Below, in pieces: positions 1 through 9,340 of a DNA stretch of 64,000 nt. Position 1 is the stretch's first letter, and each line of letters begins with the position of its first letter. The notes under the pieces were generated by a model. That model was not told where the DNA came from. It saw only the letters and a list, made by a program, of their open reading frames with translations, and did not search any database. The DNA is from Phaeobacter sp. 22II1-1F12B (GTDB lineage: Bacteria > Pseudomonadota > Alphaproteobacteria > Rhodobacterales > Rhodobacteraceae), in NCBI RefSeq assembly GCF_002210165.1, contig NZ_AQQP01000003.1:310001-374000 (forward strand), written 5' to 3'. Made by a program: the position numbers and the translations under genes.

Positions 1-143
1 TTTTCCCAATCCCGGTGGCCGCAGAAAGTGCCTATGCTCCGAGCAGATTGCCCCCTATTAACCTGCATGAACGCGCAAGCCAAGTGCATGCGGGGCAACG
101 GGTGTGCCTGCCCTTGCGAACGTAAGGGAAAAATCGTAAAGTG

Positions 144-155
144 AACCGATCAGTT
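144..155. promoter_or_regulatory. Possible TetR-type operator upstream of RND efflux genes
   Basis: AACCGATCAGTT is a near-perfect palindrome (10 of 12 positions match the reverse complement). It lies about 85 bp before the efflux adaptor start, just upstream of a TATATC element near 165. TetR-family repressors of RND pumps often bind short dyads of this kind. No regulator gene is visible in the window, so the assignment is an inference. Confidence 0.35.
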
Positions 156-240
156 TAGTCCGCCGTATATCTCTTAAAAGCAATCATAGCCGCGTCACAG
201 GAAGAGCCTCTGTCGCGCAAGTATCTTGAGGAAGACCTAG

Positions 241-1488
241 ATGCGCCTCATTCCGGTTCTAACCGCGCTTTTGGTGACCTTTGCGCTTTACGCCATTGTC
301 TTTGAGCGGGACGCTCTGCTGGCCTTTGCACGCGGATCGGAATCGACCGAGGCTGCGAGTTCCGAGACCGGAGAAGAAACGGCGGCAGAAAGCGAGACCG
401 CGTCCGAGACACCGGAAAAGCGTATCCGGGTGGTGGTTCAGCATTCCACAGCCAAGACCATCGACAACGCGGTGATTCTGCGTGGCGAGACGGCGGCGGT
501 ACGCGAGGTCGAGGTGCGTGCGGAAACCGCCGCGACGGTGATTTCGGAACCTCTGCGCAAAGGGACGTTTGTCGAGGCGGGCGATGTGCTTTGCGAGCTT
601 GATCCCGGCACACGAGAGGCGGCTTTGGGCGAGGCACGCGCACGGCTGAAGGAGGCGCGTGCGCGGGTGCCCGAGACCGATGCACGGCTGGAAGAGGCCC
701 GCGCCCGACTAGACGAGGCGATGATCACCTTCCGCGCCTCGGAGCGATTGAGCACAGAGGGCTATGCGTCGGAAACCGCGCTGAAATCGGCCCGTGCCGC
801 CGTGCGCTCGGCCGAGGCCGGCATCGCAAGCGCCACGACCGCGCAGGAAACCACCCAGTCCGGCATCGAATCCGCTGCTGCCGCTGTCGCCGCTGCCGAG
901 CGGGAAATCGACCGGCTGACCATCGAGGCCCCGTTTGCCGGTCTGCTGGAATCGGACACGGCCGAGCTGGGTAGCCTGATGCAGGCCGGGTCGCTTTGTG
1001 CGAGTGTCATCCAGCTGAACCCGATCAAGCTGGTCGGTTATGTGCCCGAAACAGAAGTCGACCGGGTATCGGTTGGGGCGCAGGCCGGGGCGGAGCTGAT
1101 TGACGGGCGCCGGGTCACCGGTCAGGTCACATTCCTGAGCCGTTCCGCCGATCCGACGACGCGGACTTTTCTGACCGAGATCACCGTGCCCAACGAAGAG
1201 CTGAGCATTCGTGACGGGCAGACGGCCACCATCGCCATCGCCGCGAAGGGCGCAGAGGCGCATAAACTGCCGCAATCGGCGCTGACGCTGAACAATGACG
1301 GGCAGCTTGGCGTGCGCGTTGTGAACGAAGGCGATATCGTCGCCTTTGTGCCGGTCAAGCTGCTGCGCGACGAAACCGGCGGCGTCTGGGTGTCCGGCCT
1401 GCCGGAAGAAACCGACGTGATCACCGTGGGAACGGATTTTGTCACGGACGGTGTTCACGTGCAGCCGAGCTTTCAGGAGCCGCTCTGA
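241..1488 (+). CDS. RND efflux periplasmic adaptor (HlyD/MFP family)
   Basis: Membrane fusion protein of a tripartite RND efflux pump, linking the inner-membrane permease to an outer-membrane channel. The 415-aa product has an N-terminal membrane anchor (about residues 3-21), a Glu/Thr-rich segment, then a biotinyl-lipoyl-like half motif (FVEAGDVLCELDPG). An Ala/Arg/Glu-rich coiled-coil hairpin follows (about 120-220), then the second lipoyl half (APFAGLLESD) and a beta-barrel region. A GAGGAAG-type ribosome site precedes the ATG. Its TGA overlaps the ATG of the permease by one base, so the two are translationally coupled. No outer-membrane factor gene follows, so the pump probably uses a TolC-like protein encoded elsewhere. 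The substrate cannot be read from the sequence. Confidence 0.93.
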   Translation: MRLIPVLTALLVTFALYAIVFERDALLAFARGSESTEAASSETGEETAAESETASETPEKRIRVVVQHSTAKTIDNAVILRGETAAVREVEVRAETAATVISEPLRKGTFVEAGDVLCELDPGTREAALGEARARLKEARARVPETDARLEEARARLDEAMITFRASERLSTEGYASETALKSARAAVRSAEAGIASATTAQETTQSGIESAAAAVAAAEREIDRLTIEAPFAGLLESDTAELGSLMQAGSLCASVIQLNPIKLVGYVPETEVDRVSVGAQAGAELIDGRRVTGQVTFLSRSADPTTRTFLTEITVPNEELSIRDGQTATIAIAAKGAEAHKLPQSALTLNNDGQLGVRVVNEGDIVAFVPVKLLRDETGGVWVSGLPEETDVITVGTDFVTDGVHVQPSFQEPL

Positions 1489-4400
1489 TGACCGGTGTCG
1501 TCAACTGGGCGGCTGACCGTGCCCGCATGGTCATCGCCTTTATCATCCTGTCGCTGGTGATCGGCGGGTTCGCCTATTGGAGCCTGCCCAAGGAGGGCGA
1601 GCCCGATATCGAAATCCCTGCCCTGATCGTGTCGGTGCAGTTCCCCGGAATCTCGGCGGAAGACAGCGAGAAGATGCTGGTCAAGCCGATGGAGACCGAG
1701 CTGGCCGATCTGGACGGGCTCGACAAGATGACATCCACCGCGGCGGAGAATTACGCCAACGTGGTCATGGAGTTCGAGTTCGGCTGGGACAAGACGGCGA
1801 TCATGGCCGACGTGCGCGACGCGATGAATGCTGCGCAGGCCAAGTTTCCCGAAGGGGCCGAGCAATATTCCATCGCCGAGATCAACTTTTCCGAATTCCC
1901 CATCGTCATCGTGAGCCTGACGGGCGCAGTGCCGGAACGCACGATGGCGCGTGTTGCCAAGGAGTTGCAGGACGATCTTGAAGCGCTTGAGCCGGTGCTC
2001 GAGGCCGGGATCGCGGGCAATCGCGACGAGATGCTTGAGGTTATCATCGATCCGCTGCGGCTGGAATCCTACAATGTGACGGCCATCGAGTTGATCAACA
2101 CGGTGCAGAACAACAACCAGCTGATCGCGGCCGGCGAGGTCGAAACCGCGCAGGGTACGTTCAGCGTCAAGATCCCGTCATCCTTCGATGAGCCGCGCGA
2201 TGTCTATGCCCTGCCGGTCAAGACAAATGGCGAGCGGATGGTGACGCTGGGCGATCTGGCCGAGATCAATTTCACCTTTGAAGACCGTATCGGCACGGCG
2301 CGTTTCGACGGCGAGAGCACGGTTGCGTTGCAGGTGGTCAAGCGCAAGGGGTTCAACCTGATCGACACGGTGGATCTGGTGAAGGAAACGCTGGAGGCGT
2401 CGCGGGCGAAATGGCCACCGGAATTGCAGGCAGCCATCGATATCGGCACCTCGAACGACCAGAGCCGCGTGGTCGGGTCCATGGTCGCGCAGCTTGAAGG
2501 TTCGGTACTGACTGCGGTCGCACTGGTGATGATCGTGGTGCTCGCCGCGCTTGGCAGCCGGGCGGCGCTGCTGGTCGGGTTCGCGATCCCCACGTCGTTC
2601 CTGCTCTGCTTTGCCTTCCTCGCCGTGATGGGCGTGTCGATTTCGAACATCGTGATGTTCGGCCTGATCCTTGCGGTGGGGATGCTGGTCGACGGGGCCA
2701 TCGTGATCGTCGAATACGCCGACAAGAGGATCAAGGACGGGATCGGCCCGATGCATGCCTATGTCGAGGCGGCGCAGCGCATGTTCTGGCCGGTGGTGTC
2801 CTCGACCGCGACGACGCTGTGCGCCTTTCTGCCAATGCTGTTCTGGCCGGGCGTGCCGGGCGAATTCATGGGCATGCTGCCGGTGACGCTGATCTTCGTC
2901 CTGTCGGCCTCGCTGATCGTGGCGCTGATCTACCTGCCGGTGATGGGCGGGGTCACGGGGCGGATGTCACGGGTTTTCAACGGCATATCCGAGTTTCTTC
3001 GCGCAAGGCTGCCTTGGGTCGTGCGGGCGCTGCTGGTGCCGCCCGCGCTGTACCTGATGTTCCTCGGCGCGATGCAGGTGCTGAACCCCACCTATCTTTT
3101 GCCTGCCGGTACGCCGGATGTGGCGGGGTCGCTTTTTGGCGCGGCGGTGTTCCTGTTCGGCGCTTTCGCGGCTTCGGTCACGCTGGGGGCGGCGCGGATC
3201 GAGCGGCGCGAGAAACGCGTGCGCTCGGGTCATCGCCTGTCGCCGTTCGGCTGGGTCATCAAGCTGATCGCGGGCAACCCGATCATGCCGATCGTCGCCA
3301 TCGGATCGGTCTTTGCCGGGGTGATCTATGTCGCCTTCGTGCTGTTCCCGGCCAATTCGCGCGGCGTCGAGTTCTTTGTCGAGACCGAGCCGGAGCAGGC
3401 CTCGGTCTATGTGCGCGCGCGGGGGAACATATCCCTGATGGAATCCGACGCGCTGGTGCGGCAGGTCGAGGACGTCATCAAGGCGCATCCGGCAGTCACC
3501 AATGTCTTTTCCTTTGCCGGGGATGGCGGGTTGAACGTGGGCGGACCGGCGGCGGGCCAGCAGCCTGCGGACACCGTGGGTCAGGTCCAGTTCGAGATCG
3601 TCCCGTGGGAAGACCGCCCCACCATCAACGAACCGATCCTTGGCGGACGGTTTGAGACACATGTGACCGCGCCGGAATTCGACGGCAATAACGTCATCGA
3701 AGAACTGAACGCGGAGCTGGCCAAGCTGCCGGGGTTCGAGGCCGAGATCAAGCCGCTTGAACAGGGACCGGCCTCGGGCAAGCCGGTGCATCTGCGCCTG
3801 CTGGGCGACAACTGGGAAGAACTGACACAAGCCGCCGAGATCGCGCGGGCGCAGTTCGAGGGAACGCCCGGCCTGATCCAGATCGAAGACACGCTGCCCC
3901 TGCCCGGTATCGACTGGCAGATCGACGTGGACGTGGAAAAGGCAGGCCGGTTCGGGGCCGACGTGGCGACCGTGGGTGCGATGGTGCAGCTGATCACCCG
4001 GGGTCTGCTCCTTGACACGATGCCAAGCGATACGTCGGACGAAGAGATCGAGATCCGCCTGCGCTTGCCCCAGCAGGACCGGGTGCTTTCCACGCTGGAC
4101 ACGCTCAAGGTGCGCACCAGCGACGGGCTGGTACCGCTGTCGAACTTTATCACACGCAAACCGGTGGCCAAGCTGGCCTCGATCAGCCGTTTCGATCAGC
4201 AGCGCTATTTCGATGTCAAAGCCGATGTCGCGCCGGGTCTGTCGCGGATCACCGGCGCGGATGACAGCGTGCTGGCGGTGGTACACGAGGTGCCCGAGGG
4301 CACCACGACCGACCGCCCCACTGTCGAAAATGCCGGTGGCAACAGCTTTACCCTGGTGTCGCTGGGCGAGGCAGGCAGTCTGGACGCGGTGCGCGAGGCG

Positions 4401-5279
4401 CTGGCTTCGGGCGAGGCCCGCTTTGTGCCGATCAATCCCAACGAAAGGATCGCGGCGCTGACCGAATGGCTGGAAACCGATCCGCTGCCGTCGTCAGTCA
4501 CCACACAGTGGACCGGCGATCAGGAGGAACAGGCGGAATCCGGTGCCTTCCTGCAAAATGCCTTTCTGGGCGCACTGGGGCTGATGTTCATTATCCTGCT
4601 GGCGCAATTCAACAGCTTTTATAACTCGGTGCTGGTGCTGCTTGCGGTGGTGCTCTCTACCACCGGCGTGCTGATCGGGATGATGGTAATGAACCAGCCG
4701 TTTTCGATCATCATGACTGGGACCGGCATTGTCGCGCTGGCCGGGATCGTGGTGAACAACAACATCGTCCTGATCGATACCTATCAGGAATACGCGCAGT
4801 TCATGCCCCGTGTAGAGGCGATCATCCGCACGGCCGAAGATCGCATTCGACCGGTTCTGCTGACCACCATCACAACGATGGCTGGTCTGGCACCGATGAT
4901 GTTCGGCCTCAGCCTCGATTTCATCGGTGGCGGCTATTCGATCAACTCGCCGACTTCGCTCTGGTGGAAACAGCTTGCGACGGCGGTGGTGTTCGGCCTT
5001 GGGATCGCCACGGTGCTGACGCTGGTGGTCACCCCGTCTTTCCTTGCGCTGCGAGTCTGGATTTCGACCTATGCGCGCTGGATCGGCCAGTTGCTGGCGC
5101 GGCTTACCCTTGGCCGGTCAAGCCGGATCGCCCGCGACATGCGGCTGCGCAAGACCGCCCGCAAGATGCCGGTGGGCGACCTGATCTGGGACGATATGAA
5201 AAGCAACTTTGCCCCGGTCTCCGATGATGCCGAGCGCGCGCCCCCCGATCTGAGCAAGCCGATGCGGGCCGCCGAATAG
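1488..5279 (+). CDS. RND efflux permease (AcrB/MdtB-like), extra-long
   Basis: Inner-membrane proton-driven RND transporter (ACR_tran family). The 1263-aa product begins with the usual first helix (about 11-28) and the periplasmic pore region. A helix bundle follows (about 335-490, with DGAIVIVEYAD in the conserved helix-4 area), then a second periplasmic half and a last bundle (about 1020-1185, with AGIVVNNNIVLIDTYQEY). Family members are usually about 1020-1050 aa. The excess is partly a hydrophobic insertion at about residues 510-566, between the two halves, which looks like two additional helices, and partly a roughly 60-residue polar C-terminal tail. It is coupled to the adaptor upstream and followed by a terminator hairpin. 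Confidence 0.93.
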   Translation: MTGVVNWAADRARMVIAFIILSLVIGGFAYWSLPKEGEPDIEIPALIVSVQFPGISAEDSEKMLVKPMETELADLDGLDKMTSTAAENYANVVMEFEFGWDKTAIMADVRDAMNAAQAKFPEGAEQYSIAEINFSEFPIVIVSLTGAVPERTMARVAKELQDDLEALEPVLEAGIAGNRDEMLEVIIDPLRLESYNVTAIELINTVQNNNQLIAAGEVETAQGTFSVKIPSSFDEPRDVYALPVKTNGERMVTLGDLAEINFTFEDRIGTARFDGESTVALQVVKRKGFNLIDTVDLVKETLEASRAKWPPELQAAIDIGTSNDQSRVVGSMVAQLEGSVLTAVALVMIVVLAALGSRAALLVGFAIPTSFLLCFAFLAVMGVSISNIVMFGLILAVGMLVDGAIVIVEYADKRIKDGIGPMHAYVEAAQRMFWPVVSSTATTLCAFLPMLFWPGVPGEFMGMLPVTLIFVLSASLIVALIYLPVMGGVTGRMSRVFNGISEFLRARLPWVVRALLVPPALYLMFLGAMQVLNPTYLLPAGTPDVAGSLFGAAVFLFGAFAASVTLGAARIERREKRVRSGHRLSPFGWVIKLIAGNPIMPIVAIGSVFAGVIYVAFVLFPANSRGVEFFVETEPEQASVYVRARGNISLMESDALVRQVEDVIKAHPAVTNVFSFAGDGGLNVGGPAAGQQPADTVGQVQFEIVPWEDRPTINEPILGGRFETHVTAPEFDGNNVIEELNAELAKLPGFEAEIKPLEQGPASGKPVHLRLLGDNWEELTQAAEIARAQFEGTPGLIQIEDTLPLPGIDWQIDVDVEKAGRFGADVATVGAMVQLITRGLLLDTMPSDTSDEEIEIRLRLPQQDRVLSTLDTLKVRTSDGLVPLSNFITRKPVAKLASISRFDQQRYFDVKADVAPGLSRITGADDSVLAVVHEVPEGTTTDRPTVENAGGNSFTLVSLGEAGSLDAVREALASGEARFVPINPNERIAALTEWLETDPLPSSVTTQWTGDQEEQAESGAFLQNAFLGALGLMFIILLAQFNSFYNSVLVLLAVVLSTTGVLIGMMVMNQPFSIIMTGTGIVALAGIVVNNNIVLIDTYQEYAQFMPRVEAIIRTAEDRIRPVLLTTITTMAGLAPMMFGLSLDFIGGGYSINSPTSLWWKQLATAVVFGLGIATVLTLVVTPSFLALRVWISTYARWIGQLLARLTLGRSSRIARDMRLRKTARKMPVGDLIWDDMKSNFAPVSDDAERAPPDLSKPMRAAE

Positions 5280-5303
5280 CGCGGCCCCTCAGGCCGCGCT
5301 TTC
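5278..5303 (+). terminator. Intrinsic terminator of the RND operon
   Basis: A perfect 9-bp stem, AGCGCGGCC and GGCCGCGCT with a 5-nt loop, directly follows the permease stop and is followed by TTTCGTC. It overlaps the 3' end of the convergent ABC transporter gene, so the hairpin and the last codons of that gene share sequence. Confidence 0.6.
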
Positions 5304-7097
5304 GTCTGCCAGTTGCCGGTTCCAGAGCTGGGCATAGCGACCGCGACGCGCCAGCAGCATGGCATGGCTGCCCTGCTCGACGATCTCGCCCGCCTCAAGC
5401 ACCACGATGAGGTCGGATTCAGCGATGGTGGAAAGCCGGTGCGCGATGGTAATCACCGTGCGCCCCTGCCCGGCCCGGTCGAGCGCGGATTTGATTTCCT
5501 GCTCGGTATCCGTATCCAGCGCGCTTGTGGCCTCGTCCAGCAGCAAGATCGGCGGGTCTTTCAGCAGGGTACGCGCGATGCCGACGCGCTGTTTTTCACC
5601 GCCCGAGAGCTTGAGCCCCCGTTCGCCCACCTGCGTCTCATATCCTTCCGGCAGAGAGCGGATGAAATCGTGGATTTGGGCGGCGCGGGCGACCTCTTCG
5701 ATCTGTTCCTGCGTCGCGTCATCCAGCCCGTAAGCGATGTTGTAGCGGATCGTATCGTTGAACAGCACCGTATCCTGCGGCACCACGCCAATGGCGCTGT
5801 GCAGGCTTTCCTGCGTGACCTCGCGGATGTCCTGACCGTCGATCCGGATCGCCCCGCCGGTCACATCGTAGAACCGGAACAACAACCGCCCCACGGTAGA
5901 CTTACCCGATCCGGTCGCGCCGACAATGGCAACGCGCTGCCCCGCACCGACGCTCAGCGACACGCCGCGCAGGATTTCGCGCGCCGGGTCATAGCTGAAA
6001 CGGACGTTGTCAAAGTCGATCTCACCCCCCGCGACCTGCAACTCTCGCGCATCCGGCCTGTCCACCACTTCGGACGGTTGTTCGAGCAGGTCAAACATCT
6101 CGCCCATGTCGATCAGCGCCTGCCGGATCTCGCGATAGACCGTGCCAAGAAAGTTCAGCGGCACGGTGATCTGGATCATATAGGCGTTCACCATCACGAA
6201 ATCGCCCACGGTCAGGGTCCCGGCCTGCACCCCGATGGCCGCAAGCACCATGACACCGACCAGACCAGAGGTGATCAGGACCGACTGGCCGAAATTCAGG
6301 AAGGACAACGAGTAAGAGGTCTTGAGCGCCGCTCGCTCATAGCCGCGCATCGCCCCGTCATAGCGCTGCGCCTCACGCTCTTCAGCGCCGAAATACTTGA
6401 CCGTCTCGAAATTCAGCAGGCTGTCGATGGCCTTCTGGTTGGCATCCGTATCCTGCGTGTTCATCTCACGCCGCAGTTTCACCCGCCACTCGGTGACCGC
6501 AAAGGTGAACCAGACATAGGACACCAGCACGCCGACAACGATCAACAGGTACCACCAGTCGAACAGGACCGTCAGGATGATCGCGATCAGGATCAGCTCA
6601 AGCAGCAACGGCCCGATGCTGAACAGTAAAAAGCGCAGCAGGAAATCCACGCCTTTGACCCCGCGCTCGATGATCCGCGAAAGCCCCCCCGTCTTGCGCG
6701 TCAGATGATAACGCAGCGAAAGCTGATGCATATGCCGAAACGTCTCGAGGGCGAGCCGCCGCAGCGCCCGCTGTGCGACCGGCGCGAAAAGCGCATCCCG
6801 CAACTGCTGGAACCCGACGTTCAATGCCCGCGCGACGCCATAGGCAACAGTCAGACCGATGGCCCCAAGCGCAAGCGGCGGCACGCCTTCCCCGGCAAGC
6901 GTATCGACCGCCCCCTTATAAAGAATTGGCGTGGAGACCGCGATCAGCTTGGCACTGACCAGCATGACCATCGCCAGCACAACCCGGATGCGCAGGGTCC
7001 GGTCATCCGCGGGCCAGAGATAAGGCGCGACGGCCCGGATGATACGGATCCCCGACCGCCGAGTTTCCCGGGGCGCATCCGAATTGGCGTTAGACAT
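5289..7097 (-). CDS. Atm1/HMT1-type ABC exporter, fused permease-ATPase
   Basis: Half-size ABC exporter of 602 aa with a six-helix transmembrane domain (about 30-320) and a C-terminal nucleotide-binding domain. Visible motifs are Walker A (VGATGSGKST, about 391), signature LSGGEKQRVG (about 495), Walker B (ILLLDEATSALD) and the switch histidine (TIAHRLSTI, about 553). The transmembrane segment SFLNFGQ resembles the glutathione-binding helix of Atm1-like proteins (ABCB7 class), which export glutathione-linked or sulfur/metal compounds. No partner subunit is adjacent, and the protein should act as a homodimer in the inner membrane. The gene is convergent with the RND operon. The Atm1 subclass is inferred from overall pattern; a lipid or multidrug exporter is less likely. 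Confidence 0.9.
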   Translation of the reverse strand: MSNANSDAPRETRRSGIRIIRAVAPYLWPADDRTLRIRVVLAMVMLVSAKLIAVSTPILYKGAVDTLAGEGVPPLALGAIGLTVAYGVARALNVGFQQLRDALFAPVAQRALRRLALETFRHMHQLSLRYHLTRKTGGLSRIIERGVKGVDFLLRFLLFSIGPLLLELILIAIILTVLFDWWYLLIVVGVLVSYVWFTFAVTEWRVKLRREMNTQDTDANQKAIDSLLNFETVKYFGAEEREAQRYDGAMRGYERAALKTSYSLSFLNFGQSVLITSGLVGVMVLAAIGVQAGTLTVGDFVMVNAYMIQITVPLNFLGTVYREIRQALIDMGEMFDLLEQPSEVVDRPDARELQVAGGEIDFDNVRFSYDPAREILRGVSLSVGAGQRVAIVGATGSGKSTVGRLLFRFYDVTGGAIRIDGQDIREVTQESLHSAIGVVPQDTVLFNDTIRYNIAYGLDDATQEQIEEVARAAQIHDFIRSLPEGYETQVGERGLKLSGGEKQRVGIARTLLKDPPILLLDEATSALDTDTEQEIKSALDRAGQGRTVITIAHRLSTIAESDLIVVLEAGEIVEQGSHAMLLARRGRYAQLWNRQLADESAA

Positions 7098-7330
7098 GAA
7101 CGATCCTTGTCAGCTGGCCCGAAAATAGGATCTCCGCCCACAAATGACCATAGCATCCGCCAATTACGCAGCGCCCTGCGACAGACAGGCATACCTGCCA
7201 GCAACATCAAACAGGATACCCGACCAACAAGCCCCGCCGACGCGGCTATGGCTCCATCATCGCCACCATCCAAGATGGCGATAAGCAGACCAACCAAAGT
7301 GAAAGGAAACACTTCACCCCTTCTTTGGGT

Positions 7331-7386
7331 CAAAAATATCCCGGGGGTGAATTGGCCCAAAGGGCCAAGAGGGGGCTGGCCCCCTC
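7331..7386. repeat. Extragenic tandem-hairpin element (REP-like)
   Basis: The stretch between the ABC transporter and LysM genes (7098-7435) has no gene. It holds two adjacent hairpins, TTGGCCC-aaa-GGGCCAA (7352-7368) and GAGGGGGC-tg-GCCCCCTC (7369-7386), next to CAAAAATATCCCGGGGGTG. Read on the minus strand it ends in CCCGGGATATTTTT and could terminate the LysM transcript. I recall similar GC-hairpin plus CCCGGGATATTTTT strings as common intergenic elements in Rhodobacteraceae; that recollection was not checked. Confidence 0.55.
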
Positions 7387-7435
7387 TCTCTCACATAGCC
7401 TCAGCGCCTGAACGATCCGATATCTCTCCGGCACC

Positions 7436-9202
7436 TCACTCCGGAATGGCAAAAATCTGCCCGGGATAGATAAGATCCGGATCGCGGATCGAGTCGCGGT
7501 TGGCCTCAAAGACCCTCACATAAAGCGTACCCTCGCCATAGCGGTCCTCGGAAATCGCCCAGAGCGTATCGCCCTGCTGAACGGTGACCGCACGGATCGG
7601 CGGCTTGGGCGCCCCGGTTTCCGAATTGTCGCGTGCGGGCGGGTTGAGCACGGCGGGCGGTTCCCGCTTGAAAGGTGTTTCCACACGGCTGAGCACGCGG
7701 CCTTCTCGGGTCAGCTCGTCAAGGCGTAGCGTGTAGACACCGGGCCGAATGTCCTGCAATTCGCCACGCCACGACCCCTGTGTGTCCGTATCGATATCGG
7801 CGACCGCCCGATTGTCGAGATAGACCCGAACAACGGAGGAATCACGGGCGCGCCCACTCAGTTGCACATCGCCCGCTTCGGAATAGCTGATCGTATCCAG
7901 CGCCATAGCGGTCATCGCATCGGACCGGTCGGGGTTCGCCGGTTGCAGCAACTCGATCCCGTCAGTTCCGGCCCGTAGAACGGCCACCGCACCGGACGGG
8001 GTTTCGGCTGCCGGGACCGCCGATGCCGGACTATCTGCCGTGTCGCCGGGTTCGACGGCCGCGCTCTGCACCGTTACGCCGGTGCTTTCCGTGGCGGGGT
8101 CCGACACGGTGCTGGCATCGACACTGGCGGATTGCTCTTCGACTGTCGCGCCCTCTGCCGGAACGGTTTCCGCAATGACCGTCTCGGGCGGGGTTGTGGA
8201 TGTTGCCACGGGGGCCGGATTCGCATCCCCCGTGGTTTGCGGAGCGGGTGCTGTTCCGCCCGCCTCGGTCGAGGTGGTTTCGGAGGGGCTCGGCTGTGCT
8301 GCGGCGGCCTGCTGGATATCTTCTTGCGACGCACCTTGGCTTTGCGCGTCGCTCGCGACCGATTGCCCGGCGGCAGATGGTTCTTCCGGGCTTGACGCTG
8401 GCGCGGTTGCCGGATCGTCATTTTCCGCGTTCTGCGCAGTGGCAACTTCGGTCGTGGCGGTGTCTTCAGCTGGCGTTTCGCCGGAGCTTTCCGCTTCTGC
8501 CGTCGTAGGGTCAGCCTCTCCGCCATCGGCCCCGCTTGACGAAGGCAATACCTGCGCATCACCCGTCTCCGGCGTATCGCCTGTCTCGTTTGTGGCAAGG
8601 GTTGTCGGGGCGAGGATCAGACGGTCGGCAGAGGCCACCTCCTGCCCGTCGACTTCGGACATCAGGGTCAGCAGGCGTGGCGCGCTGCCGAGGTCGAGAT
8701 CGAGGAAGGCCGCGAATTTGCCATCGGCCCCGGCGGTGGTTCGCCCCACTTCTTCTCCGTCGAGACGAACGATCACTTCGGCCCCCGGCGCGGCCGAACC
8801 GGCGATCAGGGCGCTGCCATCAGGTTCGACACGGGCGATATCGACGGCGGGCGCGGTTGGCTCCGGAGCCGTTGGGGCCTCATCGACGGCTGCGGTCTCT
8901 GCTGTATTGGCGTCATTACGCTCGGCAGTGTTCTGAGCAGGATCGGGTGCGGCAGGCTCTGCCGAGGTGGTCTCTGGCGCCGCCTCTGTGCTCTCATCGG
9001 TATCACGTTGCGCCTGAAGGTCACTCGTCGTTTCCGTGTCGTCTTGTTGCGCCGGCTCGGCGGTTCCGACAACCGCGGCAAGTTCGCCACGGCGTGGCTG
9101 TTCGAAAAGCATGTAGTACAAACCACCACCGCAGGCCGCGATCAGAACGCAGCCCAGTACGATCATTACCCTGCGGCCCGTCGGCCCGCTCGTTTCAGTC
9201 AT
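7436..9202 (-). CDS. LysM-domain envelope protein with Ala/Glu/Thr-rich region
   Basis: Membrane-anchored periplasmic protein predicted to bind peptidoglycan. From the chosen ATG (MTETSGPTGRR) the product is 588 aa. It has one N-terminal transmembrane helix (about 10-30), then about 340 residues of low-complexity Ala/Glu/Thr/Pro sequence interrupted by an Ig-like segment (IARVEPDGSALIAGSAAPGA). A second Ig-like region follows, and a single C-terminal LysM domain (VQQGDTLWAISEDRYGEG to IYPGQIFAIPE). An in-frame ATG 66 bp upstream exists, but the MTETSG start places the membrane helix normally. It is divergent from the LOG gene with a short shared promoter region. The architecture is common in Rhodobacteraceae; its exact role is unknown. 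Confidence 0.85.
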   Translation of the reverse strand: MTETSGPTGRRVMIVLGCVLIAACGGGLYYMLFEQPRRGELAAVVGTAEPAQQDDTETTSDLQAQRDTDESTEAAPETTSAEPAAPDPAQNTAERNDANTAETAAVDEAPTAPEPTAPAVDIARVEPDGSALIAGSAAPGAEVIVRLDGEEVGRTTAGADGKFAAFLDLDLGSAPRLLTLMSEVDGQEVASADRLILAPTTLATNETGDTPETGDAQVLPSSSGADGGEADPTTAEAESSGETPAEDTATTEVATAQNAENDDPATAPASSPEEPSAAGQSVASDAQSQGASQEDIQQAAAAQPSPSETTSTEAGGTAPAPQTTGDANPAPVATSTTPPETVIAETVPAEGATVEEQSASVDASTVSDPATESTGVTVQSAAVEPGDTADSPASAVPAAETPSGAVAVLRAGTDGIELLQPANPDRSDAMTAMALDTISYSEAGDVQLSGRARDSSVVRVYLDNRAVADIDTDTQGSWRGELQDIRPGVYTLRLDELTREGRVLSRVETPFKREPPAVLNPPARDNSETGAPKPPIRAVTVQQGDTLWAISEDRYGEGTLYVRVFEANRDSIRDPDLIYPGQIFAIPE

Positions 9203-9340
9203 CTTGTATCCCCAAAAGCGCGCCCCCGCACGCCATCGTCCCAGATGCGGCAAATTGCGCCGCTGCATTGAGCAAGCCTAGCAACCGGGATATCAGGGGT
9301 CAAAACCCGAATATCGGTTCCCCTCCTGAAAGGTTCATTC

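Noticed and set aside
248-1458. Several long open frames on the minus strand opposite the RND adaptor
   Set aside because: They are shadow frames in high-GC coding DNA: composition is Arg/Pro/His-rich, with no ribosome sites and no family resemblance.
8040-8936. A 298-aa plus-strand frame opposite the LysM gene
   Set aside because: It is the antisense of Ala/Glu/Thr-rich repeats, giving Ser/Val-rich low complexity. The LysM domain proves the other strand.
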